A stretch of 64,000 bases of DNA from Cryptomeria japonica (lineage: Eukaryota > Streptophyta > Pinopsida > Cupressales > Cupressaceae). Below, one piece after another: positions 49,628-60,699 of the stretch. Position numbers and translations under genes: made by a program. The notes beneath the pieces were generated by a model that ran no database searches, was not told the origin of the DNA, and saw nothing but the letters and a program-made list of their open reading frames with translations. The stretch covers positions 109,255,283-109,319,282 of the forward strand of contig NC_081406.1 in the NCBI RefSeq assembly GCF_030272615.1, written 5' to 3'. The first letter of the stretch is position 1; each line of letters begins with the position of its first letter.

Positions 49628-50086
49628 CATGAATGAAATGTATGAGATGTGATTATTATATTATCTATTTAATATTGATATCTTGATAGAAATTGATTTG
49701 AATTATATGGTTACATAAATAATTCATATGTTTTGAATTCTAATGCCATTACTTAATTAATTCATGATGCACCTCTAGCTATGTGATAGATGGTGATTTA
49801 AAATACATATGTGATGGATCACATGCTTATGATGATACACGTGACATTTTTTGAACTTTGTGTTTATTTATGGAATGTGGACTACTTATTAGCTATGTGA
49901 TGGATGGTGATTTATGATACGTATGTGATGGATTACATGTTTATGATGATACATATGTGATTCTTATGATGCTCAATTACATATATGATGATACGTATGT
50001 GATGCTTATGATGCTTATGATACTGCAGTATTTATTGTTTATCAAATTACAAATGTAATGCTTATGATGCTCAATTGTTGGTGTAG
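49628..50086. other. spacer between the two CACTA genes
   Basis: About 0.45 kb with repeated TATGTGATG / TTATGATGATAC words (49,780-50,030). It probably holds the promoter and leader of the next gene. No coding frame. Confidence 0.5.
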
Positions 50087-50124
50087 GAACCTGAACCCCT
50101 TTGACGAGGATCCTGCACAGTCTC

Positions 50125-53100
50125 ATGGATCGACAGGTATAAGTTAATACACCTTATAGAAATAATATATTTTTTTAAAATTACAAGAAATACAAACTTC
50201 CTCAGTTTTTCAAACCTCAACATTAGCAGCAAATCTAATACAGTTATCAACACTTGAGGCCCCAGTTGGACTTACTCAAATTTTAATCTCAACATCAACT
50301 TTATGGCTGACTTCTTCATCAATATTACCCTCATTTGCAAAATATCTCTCTCATTACCAACTAACTCTCTCATTTGATGGTGCACAGGTATCACCAAATA
50401 GGTATTTGTCAGATGTGTCTTCCTTGAGTGAGGGAAATGCAGGAATAGAAGAGGAAAGTAAGACATGTAGTAGATCTCAAATAGGGAGATCAACTAGAGG
50501 TCAAAAGATTAGAAGAAAATTCAATAAACGCATGGAATTTTTTCTTGCTCAAGGGGGGTCATGTTCTTATGATGATGAGACCAAAGGCGACATTGAGGTG
50601 CCCTTGAGGTACAAACATCTACTAAAACAATGTGTACCCAAGGAACTTCCTCCAATAAACACTGATTTTTGTGTTAATGAGAAGATATATCGCATAGAAC
50701 CTTCATCGTTACATGGTTTGGGCCTATTTTCCATGGACATCATAAAGGTTTGTTACAACAAAGTTGCTGAATTGATGGAGTTTGTTGGACCTTGTTACAA
50801 TTATAATGATTGGATGCAGATTGTTCGATATAAAAAAAGTATGCGTAGGTATGCACTGTCAGCCAATTATATACAACAAAAAGATAATGATCAAAGTAAA
50901 CGAGTGGCTGTACACATTGATGGAAGGCCAAAAGCAACAGGGAATATTGCAGGTTTTATAAATAGTACATGACCTGGGTCAACTAATAAGCAACCCAATT
51001 GCATATTTGAGGCACGTGAGGGAAATTGTGTGTTTGTATGTGCGATAAAATCAATAAGTGCAGGGGAAGAGCTCCTAATCGATTACAATTTGAATCATAT
51101 AGATACAAACAAAGTTACTATCATGGGGGTGGTACGTACTATATATATACCATTTAAGCCAACTTCCAATTAATGAATCCAATAAACCATTGCATTATTA
51201 AGTTTTTTTGCTAAGTCTATTGGTTTCATTTCACTAACGTTTTTATATTTTTTCTTTGTCATAGGGCCACATGGATCCACCACATAGCACAGATAGGGGT
51301 GTAGGTCCCGACACTTCTATGGAGTAGGTAAACCTCATTGTAATTGTACAAATTAGATAGAAGCAAACTGTTACATTATGATATTTTCTTGAGTGTTTTG
51401 AAGTAATTTTGATAGTGTTAATTATATTCTTGTCACAGACGGATGTTCGGGATAAGGGAAAGGAACCTGCAGTACCTCAGCACCTCCATAGGGATGTGGG
51501 GTGCTCGACAGTGTTATGCACTGATGACATCGCACTTAGTACAAACCCTATACAATTTGTACAAAAGAATATTATAAAAATTAGACAAGAGATTGTTGAT
51601 TTGGCAACCATAAGCCCTCAGACTGATGAGATAATAGAGAGGGTGCAACTATTGTTTCAGACAATGGAAAACTTGCAAGTAAGCAGTAATGAAAGCTTTA
51701 ATCATAACAAAAGTTCAATAATGGTTTATATTTTTTTCTCTTTTATTTCATTAACTAAAATATGTATGTGTTGTTTTTATAGAAATTTATAGGGCCTCAT
51801 CATCCTAGTGGCGATGATCAGGGTATCGCGGGTAGTTCAGGTGATGACCATGTTCTATATATTAAAACCACTCCTTTGGACTTGTGAACTTGCTTTTTTA
51901 ATGTTTTACATATTTAATGTATTACTCTTCAGGTGCTAACATGGGTCCGAGGTCGACCCCAACTATATTGCCGACTGCAATGTCGACAACACATAGCATG
52001 CAGACATCATCTATTGCACCGGCTCGTGTTGACCCACCCACTCGTGGTAGATCCCTCTTTTTCTCTCTCTTTCATTATGTGTTTATTACCCTTGAAGTGT
52101 TCTTTCTTGGAGGCATTTCATAGTGGATTCATTTATTGTGGCAGGAGATGCACATGAGGATGCGCCAGAGGCGAGTACTGGTGATAACATACCATCATTT
52201 CCTGGATCTTCCCGTATTGCTAGTACGGGAACGTTGCAGGCCACATTGGTGGTGAGCGATGAAGAATTGATTCCCTTGAAGATACAAAAGGTTCCAGGTA
52301 CTTTAAAATTATTATTATATATAGTCTAATTGTAATTTACTTACTGATCACTCATTTTGGACTAATGATCCCATGTTATTTTTGCAGAAAATGATATTGT
52401 TTATAAAAATCTTAATGACATTACATTGCAGATATTTGGGCCCACCATACGTAAAAGGTGGAACATCATACGTGAACTAACCCTTATCCACTATTTTGAT
52501 TTCATATCATTGCTAGAATAGTTTTCCTTTTATCCATTTCTTGAACTATATCAAAGGTAGCTTCAGTTTCTTTCTAAATCTAACAGGTTTGTTTTTGCTT
52601 TAAAGGTGGAATGACCAAGAAAAAAAGTTAAAAGATGAACTCACAAACCATATGGTAGGGTTGTTTGGAAATAACACATTCGACAAGACTAAGCTCCTGG
52701 AAAAAGATGGCACATATCTAAAGTATGTGAGGGACCAATACAAGACACATTTAGAGAAGAACGTAAAGTATGAGCGTCCCCCCATGATTCCAGAGAGGGA
52801 GTGGAAGGACCTGATTTTGGATGCAAAGGAGAGAATTGAAAGGAAAAAAGGAAATACACCACCAGACGCCAGAATAAGGTATGTGATACTATTAAGAATG
52901 TGAATATGTACTAATTATTCATTATATTTATATAATCTAACATATTTTAAACTTTTCATAGATTGAGTGACGCGTCAAAGGCAACCAAGGCAAGACAAGA
53001 AAAGCATGGGCAACACAAACTCGGCTTTGGTGGTTATATGAAACTTGCCGCATGAATTGTAAGAATCAGTAAATTAAGTATCACATCAAAATATTTATAA

Positions 53101-54096
53101 ATTGTAAACAATTTTTTTTTGATCAAACAATACAAGCAAAATTCACAATACTAAGCAAAAATGCAGGACTCTGAATTCAATAGAGCGCCCACGGAAGATG
53201 ACAAGAGAATTGGCTACCAACAAGGCTATATAGCCGTGGCTGAACGGCTACGAGAATTGAGTGAGCAAACACGAGATTCTGATGCATTTGTCACAATGGT
53301 AAATAAGCTAAATGAAAATCATTTCAAATTGAATACTTAACCAATAATCTATTTGATGTTAAGTTTCAACATAAAGTGACTATATTTTTTTAAAATAAGC
53401 AAGCAATGATAACACTGCGCGTGACATTGGAATGCAGCATGATAATCATGGAACAGAACCTGTACATGAAGGTCCGGATGTGCATCCTAGTAGTGGAGGT
53501 ATTCATTTGCTATTCAATTTTTTATATGTAATTATTAATACAATTAAACATCTTAAATTGAAAATTAGTGTAGTAAAACCTTTATTGTTAATATTTTAGA
53601 GCATGTAGTCGGTGGTGACCAAGTGGAGCATGATCCGGGTAGACAACATCAGGAACGTGATGTTCCCCAATCAGGTAAAGAGGACCACTATTATTCCTTT
53701 AAACAAATTTAATTGCAATTGGTGTATTGATTAATGTAACGTTTCGTATTTCAACTCCAGAGGATCTAGAGGGTGTTCAACATGTCGAGGTTGAGGCTAG
53801 ACAAAATGATGTGGAAGATGATGTGGCCCCATCAAGTAAAGAGTGTAACGTTTGTGTTCTTTAATTTAATGAAATACTTGTAACAATAATAAAAAAATGT
53901 TTTGAATTTAACCCAATTCTTGGTTATTGCAGAGGACCCCCCTTTGGTTCAGCATCCTCGTCCTTTGTATAGGACTAGGCATACATCAAGAGCACGAGAA
54001 GAGGGCAGAACATCCGAAGATGGGGGAAATGATGAAGAAACCGATGTTCCACTTAGTCTTTTCATAGCTTCAAAGAAAAAACAAAGAAAGAAATGA
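50125..54096 (+). pseudogene. SET-domain / TnpA-like fusion gene of the CACTA element
   Basis: ATG 50,125 opens a 12-base exon (MDRQ) that splices in frame to 50,388-51,131. Further exons: 51,265-51,327; 51,439-51,678; 51,783-51,840; 51,933-52,046; 52,145-52,297; 52,388-52,457; 52,606-52,878; 52,962-53,058; 53,167-53,298; about 53,400-53,498; 53,600-53,674; 53,761-53,835; 53,933-54,096. Total is about 790 codons. Phases agree except at the 53.4-kb exon. The first large exon encodes a SET domain (lysine methyltransferase type). The exons at 52.39-53.30 kb (RKRWN, YVRDQYKTHLEKNVKYERPP, EREWKDLILDAKERI, KATKARQEKHGQHKLGFGGY) follow the plan of the En/Spm accessory protein, Transposase_24. The tail is basic (SKKKQRKK). 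Stops at 50,970 (TGA), 51,325 (TAG) and 53,053 (TGA) break it. Confidence 0.75.
50388..51131 (+). other. SET domain exon
   Basis: A 248-codon exon. SET signatures in order: HGLGLFS (SET-N), AELMEFVGP, then GNIAGFINST with PGSTNKQPNC after the stop codon (the N-x-x-x-P-N-C type cofactor motif), FVCAIKSISAGEELLIDYNL (the GEEL-x-x-D-Y-N motif with its Tyr). No pre-SET or post-SET Cys cluster is seen. The TGA at 50,970 falls between the two halves of the cofactor motif, so no active domain can be made from this copy. Substrate unknown. Confidence 0.85.
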
Positions 54097-54099
54097 TTG

Positions 54100-55760
54100 T
54101 AATCTACCTTATTTGATAATGACTGATTTTTATGTGTTAATGAATGTAATTATGTGCTAATGAATGTTCATGAATGATATATGTTGATGATTATTGATGA
54201 ATGTTGCGTTTTAATGAAAGTTAATGAATTTTATGTGTTAATGAACGTTATGTGATAATGAATGAATGCTATATTTTAATAATGGATGAAAGAATGAATG
54301 AATGTTAGATGTTAACGGGGAATTTAGAGTGATGTCAAGGGGGGGGGGGAGGGGCCAAATGAGCTTCCACCTTCACGTGGTTGGCCCTGTTAAGTAGAAA
54401 ATATTAAACTATTCTCGAAACAAAGCGAAGCTCAATAAGATAACACACTTTTCAATATTTCATTATGTTGCACAGTTAATCTTATTGAATAATGTACGTA
54501 TATTGAATCTTAATTGCAGGGTCCAACAGAGCCAACACAAACAACACCATGGTGCGACTACAAAAGTTGTCAATATGCCTCATCTTGAATAAAACTGAAT
54601 TAGCGCATTCTCTATAAAATTTCAAATGCTCTATACTTTGGAAGTTTTGAAATTTTTATGATCATATCGGTCCCCTGCCTAAAAGCTTTTTTCCTTGATT
54701 TGTTTGTGATACACATTGAGAGATTTTTGTTTTCCTTTTATTTATGCATGTCTTAACCATTCTCCACATGCTTCCCATTCTTATTTAGATTGTTGTATTT
54801 TTACATATGTTGGAATCTGTAGTTCCACGTACATGTTTTCTATGTTCTTTGTAACTGTATGAAAAGGTGTAAAATGTGGGTATAGTCCAAAATCTTGATT
54901 ACCAATAAGCTATTGTTGTTTAATAGTTCCAGTGTTTGTATTAATTGAAACAGTTTAACCCTTTTAACATGTTTCATAGCAAACCTACACTTTGTATGCA
55001 ATCTTATTGTTACAGTTCAATTACTGAGGTGATGTGATTTATCTTGACAATAGAATGTTGGAATTTATCTGAATTTATCTTGACAATAGAATGTCGGAAT
55101 TTAATACCATAATCCATGATGAAAACTGCCAAAAATGGAAATTTATCTTAGTTCGCAATTACAAAATGCTTTTGTATAGGCCTCTCGAAGATTAAGTACA
55201 TCAAATTGAGACTTTATAAATTGAGTGTATGTATTAGCAATCTCCCAAATTGTTCAATGGTCTCCAAACCTTGTCAATTTTGTATTTTTATTTTAACTCA
55301 AATATGTATGGTATAGGCATATCATTGGTTGTGTGATTTTTTTTTTCCTTAAATGCTTCTACGACCAAAAGAGACAAGTTTTAGATGAAAATGGGGTCTT
55401 ATGGGCCTTTTTGGCACAATGGTAGGTTCTTTAGACTTGAAAATGCCCCAAAAACTAGTCGATTGCCTTAAGTTACAAACAAATCCTTGTTTGTGAGCAT
55501 GCTTCTTGATCTCCAATTTTGGTGGAATGAAAGATAATATTGAATTTCTCAAGCCTTTTGGATGCTTCGAAACCACCAAAAAAAAGCTACTTTGATCATT
55601 GAAATGTTGTAGTGACTTGGATAAAAAAAGAAAACTAAGTCTCAACTTTAGAAGTTAGTTTTTTCTTGTCAAATTGTTTTTAATTTTCAAATCATCCAAG
55701 GATGCAAGAGGAGTATATTTTGTTACGACAAGATAAAAAAAAAACTTAGAATATTTTGAA
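54100..55760. other. CACTA interior after the second gene; no gene seen
   Basis: It begins with TGAATGTTAATGAATGAATG-like repeats (54,130-54,310), a G-run at 54,341, then AT-rich DNA. GAATTTATCTTGACAATAGAATGT(T/C)GG is doubled near 55,035-55,095. No coding sign. Confidence 0.5.
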
Positions 55761-55767
55761 ACCATTG

Positions 55768-56425
55768 AAACACGGGGACCCCTTCCCCCCCTCCAAAATC
55801 CCTATTTTTTCAGGATGCAATACTTAGGGGAAACATCCCCTTGCCGCACCACTTAGGGATGTCCTAGGGACTCCAAGGAGTCTCTTGACCATCTTGAGGA
55901 TGCCTATGAGTCTCCCATGGCCCCCAATTAGAAACTCCAATTCTAAACAAAAATGGTGAAATTATTGTGAAAATGTCATCCGTATTAAAGGTTTGGCAAT
56001 GCCCCCTAACCTTGATGGGGGCTTTGCCCCAAACCCCCCACAAGGGGCACTACCCATTGACCCCAAAATTCTACCCAGCATTCTTATTGTTAATGCAATC
56101 GTTTCCATTTTTTTTATGTTGACTGGTTTAAACACTTAGTATGCCAAAGTTTCATCTGCAATTCTTATACTTATTCTTAGTTTGTTCCCAAAGTTCCAAA
56201 ACTCTACCACCATTGTTAATGTTCAAATTTCAATGCAATCATTGACATATTTTTAATGTTTATTGTAAAATTTACATAGTGTGGCAAAGTTTTATTTATA
56301 GTTGTTATACTTATTCTATACACATCCTTTTATAATTAATTTTTTTAAGTTGTATATATATTTGCATCCCACCCCGCCCCCTTCGTCATCCCCCTGTCGT
56401 CCCCAAACTTAAGCCCTTGGTATGT
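55768..56425. repeat. fragment related to the hAT element at 19.3 kb
   Basis: GTCGTCCCCAAACTTAAGCC (56,395 on) with its C-rich lead matches 19,893-19,922 of the hAT element. GGGGCTTTGCCCCAAACCCC and AGGGGCACTACCCATTGACC (56,017-56,062) resemble 19,601-19,630 and 19,557-19,577. Part of it is doubled: GCAATC...GCCAAAGTTTC...CTTATACTTATTC at 56,092-56,178 and again at about 56,235-56,320. Ends and duplication were not found. Confidence 0.5.
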
Positions 56426-56429
56426 TAAG

Positions 56430-57655
56430 ATATGAAAGCTCACAATAGTTTCGTTTGATATGTTAATTGAGGAAAAACCTACAATATATAGCTTCCAAGA
56501 TTCCAAACCCATGAGGATCATGAAGAGGTAGAAAACCAAAAAAAGAAATTGCTTATCCAAGTTTCCAAATTTGTGACAAGGAAAAAGTAGAATCTCAATC
56601 AAAGAAGGAGAATGTGCAACTCATTATCTTATTCTACCTAAGTAAAAATATTACCTAATTAAGCTTTTTAATAGTGGAATATCACACTTAGGATAAAACA
56701 TATCCAAGGTAAATAAAATATTACATAGATAGGCTTCTTTGGTTGCTCTAAAAGTGGTGCCTTATGAATTATGTTCTTGGATACTAAAGTTTCCAAATTC
56801 TGGGCACTCTTGATAGCTTCTCGTAGAGATTGTGATTCGAAGGCTTTAACCAAACCTTTCAATGGTTTCTGTTGATGTGTTTTTTATGCACTATGCAACA
56901 CAAAATAAAATACTAAGTATTCTATCCTCTCTTGAACAAAATCCTCCCAAGTGCTAAACTACATGATCAAATGGGATGGCTCCAAGATTCCAATAGTCAG
57001 GTCTTGACTTTATATTGCAGATAGACTCAATGATTGTGATGTGATATCTTATGGAATCACAAGGGGGACTTACGTTGCTTGGGTCAAGATCTATCCATTC
57101 TCATGTTTTATGATTGATTTACACTCCATGATTTAGGTCATCCTTGAGCAACATCTCGACTTAGCCAAATTTTGTTTTTTGTACCCTAATTCTTTAATTT
57201 TGACCCCTTACTAACATTGCCTTAGGTTTTATTGGAATTCTTGCTTCTCTAGCATGGGCACATTTCTAGGGTTCATTCGCACAAATTGCTCTTGATGAGC
57301 AAGCTAGTATCACGACCATGACTTAAACAAAATTTTAACTTAGTCAAATTATCTCCTCCAAACTTCTATGAGTTCATTGGCTTCATTCTTCATCATTTGG
57401 ATGTCTTTTGTCATTGGAAGGTAGTTCTTGACCACCATACCTCAATCTTGACCTATGCTACCCTAAAACCCTAGAAACTAGTCATGTTTACAATTGAGAT
57501 CTTGGTGACTTGATCACTTAATACAGCTTAATCATGCAGGTCTCATCTAACTCCGACTCCAACACTTAAGCAAATCAACCCTAACAACCAAGTACTTTGG
57601 GAAATATCTTGCAACTTGACAACATGGGTAATGATGGAGGAATGGAAGGTGAGAC
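56430..57655. other. CACTA interior, no gene seen
   Basis: No coding frame with support. No repeats noted. Confidence 0.45.
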
Positions 57656-57659
57656 CTAT

Positions 57660-57835
57660 AGAGGTGAGAGAGAGAGAGAGAGGGTGAGAGGAAGAGATAA
57701 TGACCTGGAGAGGGTAGAGAAAGAGAAGTAGAGAGGGAGAGAAGAAGAGAGGGATAGAGAAAGAGACCTAGAGAGGGGAGAGAGAAGAGAGATAGTAGAG
57801 AGGGATAGAGAAGAGAGATAGAAGAGAGATACCAA
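57660..57835. repeat. GA-rich low-complexity tract
   Basis: GAGAGAGAG / AGAGAGGGAGAGAAG runs near the CACTA right end. Antisense frames (Ser/Leu-rich) are artefacts. Confidence 0.85.
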
Positions 57836-57870
57836 TGTCAATCTTTTTCTATAATTTTTTTTTTTGAGAA

Positions 57871-58130
57871 CTCGGCCTATCGTCGGAATTCCGACTCCAC
57901 AGGGTAAAATTCCGACAGAGGAGTGTCGTCGGATGCACAACATCCTTGTTGAAACTCTCCTGGAGGTCGTCATAATTACGATGGCCTCCAAGAGAGTTTT
58001 GGCGAGGATGTTGTGCATCCGACGGTTACGACGGCCTCTAGGAGAGTTTCGATGAGGATGCTGTGCATCCGACAACACTCCTCTGTCGGAATTTTACCCT
58101 TTGGAGTCAGAATTCTGATGATAGGCCGAG
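57871..58130. repeat. 260-bp palindrome in the CACTA right subterminal region
   Basis: From CTCGGCCTATCGTCGGAATT at 57,871 to its partner ending ATAGGCCGAG at 58,130, the two halves are near-perfect reverse complements. Shared words include GGGTAAAATTCCGACAGAGG and GGAGTGT(C/T)GTCGGATGCACA. The centre is at about 58,000. Confidence 0.85.
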
Positions 58131-58301
58131 ATCGCGACGGTATTCTTTCTAGGTATGAGCATCCATGGCGGTTGTTGGAAAGGTTGGAGGTGATTTCGGA
58201 ATTGCGACGACCACAAGGATAGTCGGAACTTCGACAAAAAGTTTTCAACGACTTTTTTTGTCGGTAGTGCGATGAAATTTCATCGGAATTCCGACGATTT
58301 G

Positions 58302-58332
58302 CCGTCGAAATTTTGACCCGAATGTACTAGTG
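58302..58332 (-). repeat. CACTA right terminal inverted repeat
   Basis: It ends ...GAATGTACTAGTG immediately before the TTG duplication and is inverted relative to 37,919-37,949. Confidence 0.85.
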
Positions 58333-58453
58333 TTGCCTCCATCTTGTTGGTAATTTCCTGCACATTATCAAACAAAACCTCCACTTTCTTACCTAATTCC
58401 ACCAGGTTGTTGTCTTCTTCCTCCTTTGTGCTGCTCACTTCCTCCACCACCAT
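58333..58453 (-). pseudogene. 5' part of the host gene split by the CACTA element
   Basis: Minus-strand ATG at 58,453 opens an acidic, Glu/Val-rich sequence (MVVEEVSSTKEEEDNNLVEL), then VEVLFDNVQEITNKMEA, reaching the CACTA border at 58,333. It continues in the same frame at 37,915. A splice acceptor (CCCTGACTCTCAG) sits just upstream at about 58,467, so there may be a leader exon, or coding sequence further up. The start is the first ATG after the acceptor. Family not recognised. Confidence 0.5.
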
Positions 58454-58469
58454 TATTTTCTCGAACCTG

Positions 58470-59680
58470 AGAGTCAGGGAGGGAGAATTTATGAATATAT
58501 TGATTAAATCTAGTTTATAAGTGTGGAGAAATAATCTACCTAATTACATTAAACCCTTCTGATTAATTGATTAATCATCATTAACATCAACAAGAGCAAG
58601 AGTTGGGAATAAATAAATAAAAACAATTTCTTCTAGGTTGATGTAGAACTTTTGTCAAATGTCTTGAAGAAATTCATCATTGGTGCAACAAACTAGGGTT
58701 AGTTAGACATATGAATTAGAATATGTAAATTCTACATGCTCTCCTATCATAATCTTTTTTGTAATTATGAAATTAATTCTACAAGAGTTATCTTGAACCA
58801 AATCCACAAATTTGATATCTACCTATTTATAAGATTTTGTAGTTTTAAGAGTTCCATAGTCCACTTTCCTAGTAGTATTATGTACGTTCACATAAAAACT
58901 AGTTTCTGTGCTTCTTATTTTGTTCATGGCAAGCATAATTAGTCACTTGCATAAAACCATTTAAGAGATGTTGATTAAAAGGCTTTTGAATAAGATTAAG
59001 GAAAGTAAACAATTGTGCAATGAGTGTGCTCTAGAAATTTGATGTAATGTTGAAATCACTAGATGGCCTTTTTTTAGGGAGCCTATGATGTGTCTTAAAA
59101 CGTTTTCAATTCATAGTTTTTGCTAGATGTTTTAAATGAATTAAGGATGTGTCTTAAAATATTGATATCACTAGATGACTCTTTTTAGATATATATTGTG
59201 TGTTAGAAGGCGATCAATTAATGTGTTTACTATATGTTTTAAATGAATTAAGTTTTATCCTTAAATACAATATTTTGACATATAATACATCTTACAACCT
59301 CCATAAAAAATAAACCAACCATATGCATTGTAACATTTATTTTTTTATATGCTATAAAATATGTTATCTTCGACAATATAACAACCATAAAAAATCAAAT
59401 CATAAACTCTTTGTGTTCTAGATAATTCTAATACCAAATCCATGTTTACGTCATCCAAAAGTTATTTGAAATTAATAATGATTGATACAAATCAACAATT
59501 TAACTTCCACATGATTAAGCTAACTAACAAATTGTATAACTTTAGACATATTTATCAATACCCTTTTACAACTACAACATATACTAGTTCTCACCTACCA
59601 ATGATAGTATTTTGTCAATTCCAAAATTATTTTTTTATCCTCCACTATGTTTCTCACCCATCAAAATTTCTGAAAAGAAC
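58470..59680. other. upstream of the split host gene; no gene seen
   Basis: AT-rich. GATGTGTCTTAAAA...TTTTAAATGAATTAAG words recur near 59,085-59,140, 59,145 and 59,225-59,255. The leader and promoter of the minus-strand host gene should lie here, but I cannot place them. Confidence 0.4.
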
Positions 59681-59689
59681 TCTAGAAAT

Positions 59690-60680
59690 GCATAAAAGGT
59701 TGACTTTGATTATTTTAAATTTAACATTCCAACTATTTTATCTTATCAATACTTACAATTTCCTTACATGTCTTTCATTACTCAACAAAATTTTATATAT
59801 AACTATTGGTCCATCAACCAACTTCCCAATAAAGTATGTTATAGGATTTCATTCTTGATTTAATTCTACTCCAATTATTGTGTCACTCTCATCACAATTA
59901 ACTTGAAAAACCATTTCAAAAATTCTAGAGTTGTTGTGATAGTACACTTAAATGTTTTTCTATCATACCCTCATTTTCTATAATATTAGTGCATGTATAT
60001 CACATTAAAATTCTTGGTAAATTTTTGAAAAAACTAGTCTAGTCATAAAAACTTCTTACCTCTATAATATTTTGTGGTGTAAACCAATCAACATTTGCTT
60101 TTGCTTTTTCTAGCTCATCATCTTCAAACTATTTATTTAAATTACTACTACATATACCAACTCATTTTTCATAAAAATAAATTTATTTAAGTTTTAATCA
60201 ATTATTTATCTTCTCTCAATATTTGCAATATTGATTTGATATGCTTCAAATGTTCTTCCTTAATCTAACTAAATAACAAAATATCATCCTATTTAACTAT
60301 GAAAAAATTACCCAATTATGGCTTCAATACTTCATTCATCAATCTTATAAATGTACTTAGCATCTTAGTTAACCTAAAATGCATAATCAACCACCCATAT
60401 TAACTTTCCTTGGTCTTAAAATGTATCTTTCATTCATATCATTCTCCTATTCTTATTTGGTGATAACCACTTTTCAAATATATTTGTTAAAATATTTTTC
60501 TCTCCTCATAATCCATCAAATCGTCCATCTTTGGGCAAAGGAATTTTGAGCCCAATTTAGTGATCTTATTTATTACTCTAGAATCTATACCCGTCTACTA
60601 TTCACCTCATTTCTTTGATGGTATTATTAATATTATCAAGTATAGACTCAAGCTTTCTCTTATAGGTCATTTCGTTAATA
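59690..60680 (-). pseudogene. decayed Ty3-gypsy RT and RNase H
   Basis: Minus-strand readings in the usual order: DSRVINKITKL (about 60,560-60,590), FPLPKDGRFDGL (about 60,525), FIRLMNEVLKP (about 60,325-60,357), DDILLFS (60,268-60,289; second half of the RT catalytic box, first residues altered), EEHLKHIKSILQILREDK (about 60,205-60,260), then RNase H-like FQVNCDESDTIIGVELNQE and NPITYFIGKL (about 59,815-59,915). Frameshifts and stops occur throughout. No LTR or primer site was found for it. Confidence 0.75.
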
Positions 60681-60699
60681 ACTAGATTGTATGCTTGTA

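Larger units (their letters stand above)
37919..58332 (+). mobile_element. 20.4-kb CACTA (En/Spm) transposon carrying a SET-domain gene
   Basis: The left end reads CACTAATACATTTGGGG and the right end, reverse-complemented, CACTAGTACATTCGGG. Both go on to TCAAA...CGACGG, about 31 bases of inverted terminal repeat. The 3-bp duplication TTG stands at 37,916-37,918 and 58,333-58,335. TCGGAATTCCGACGA-like words crowd both subterminal regions, as is usual for CACTA elements. Inside are a TNP2 transposase gene (45.2-49.6 kb) and a SET/TnpA-like gene (50.1-54.1 kb) on the plus strand. Both are stopped in frame, so this copy probably needs a helper in trans. Confidence 0.9.

Noticed and set aside
49287-49652. 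Met/Ile-rich frames over the GAT/ATC repeat
   Set aside because: They are other-frame readings of the triplet repeat; the Asp/His frame continues from the transposase exons.
1-54096. All premature stops could come from C-to-T changes of CAA, CAG or CGA
   Set aside because: Every stop codon is one C-to-T step from one of these codons, so the pattern says nothing without homologues showing Gln or Arg at the sites.
57656-58248. Overlapping open frames on both strands at the CACTA right end
   Set aside because: They come from the 260-bp palindrome and the GA tract, reading the same DNA twice.
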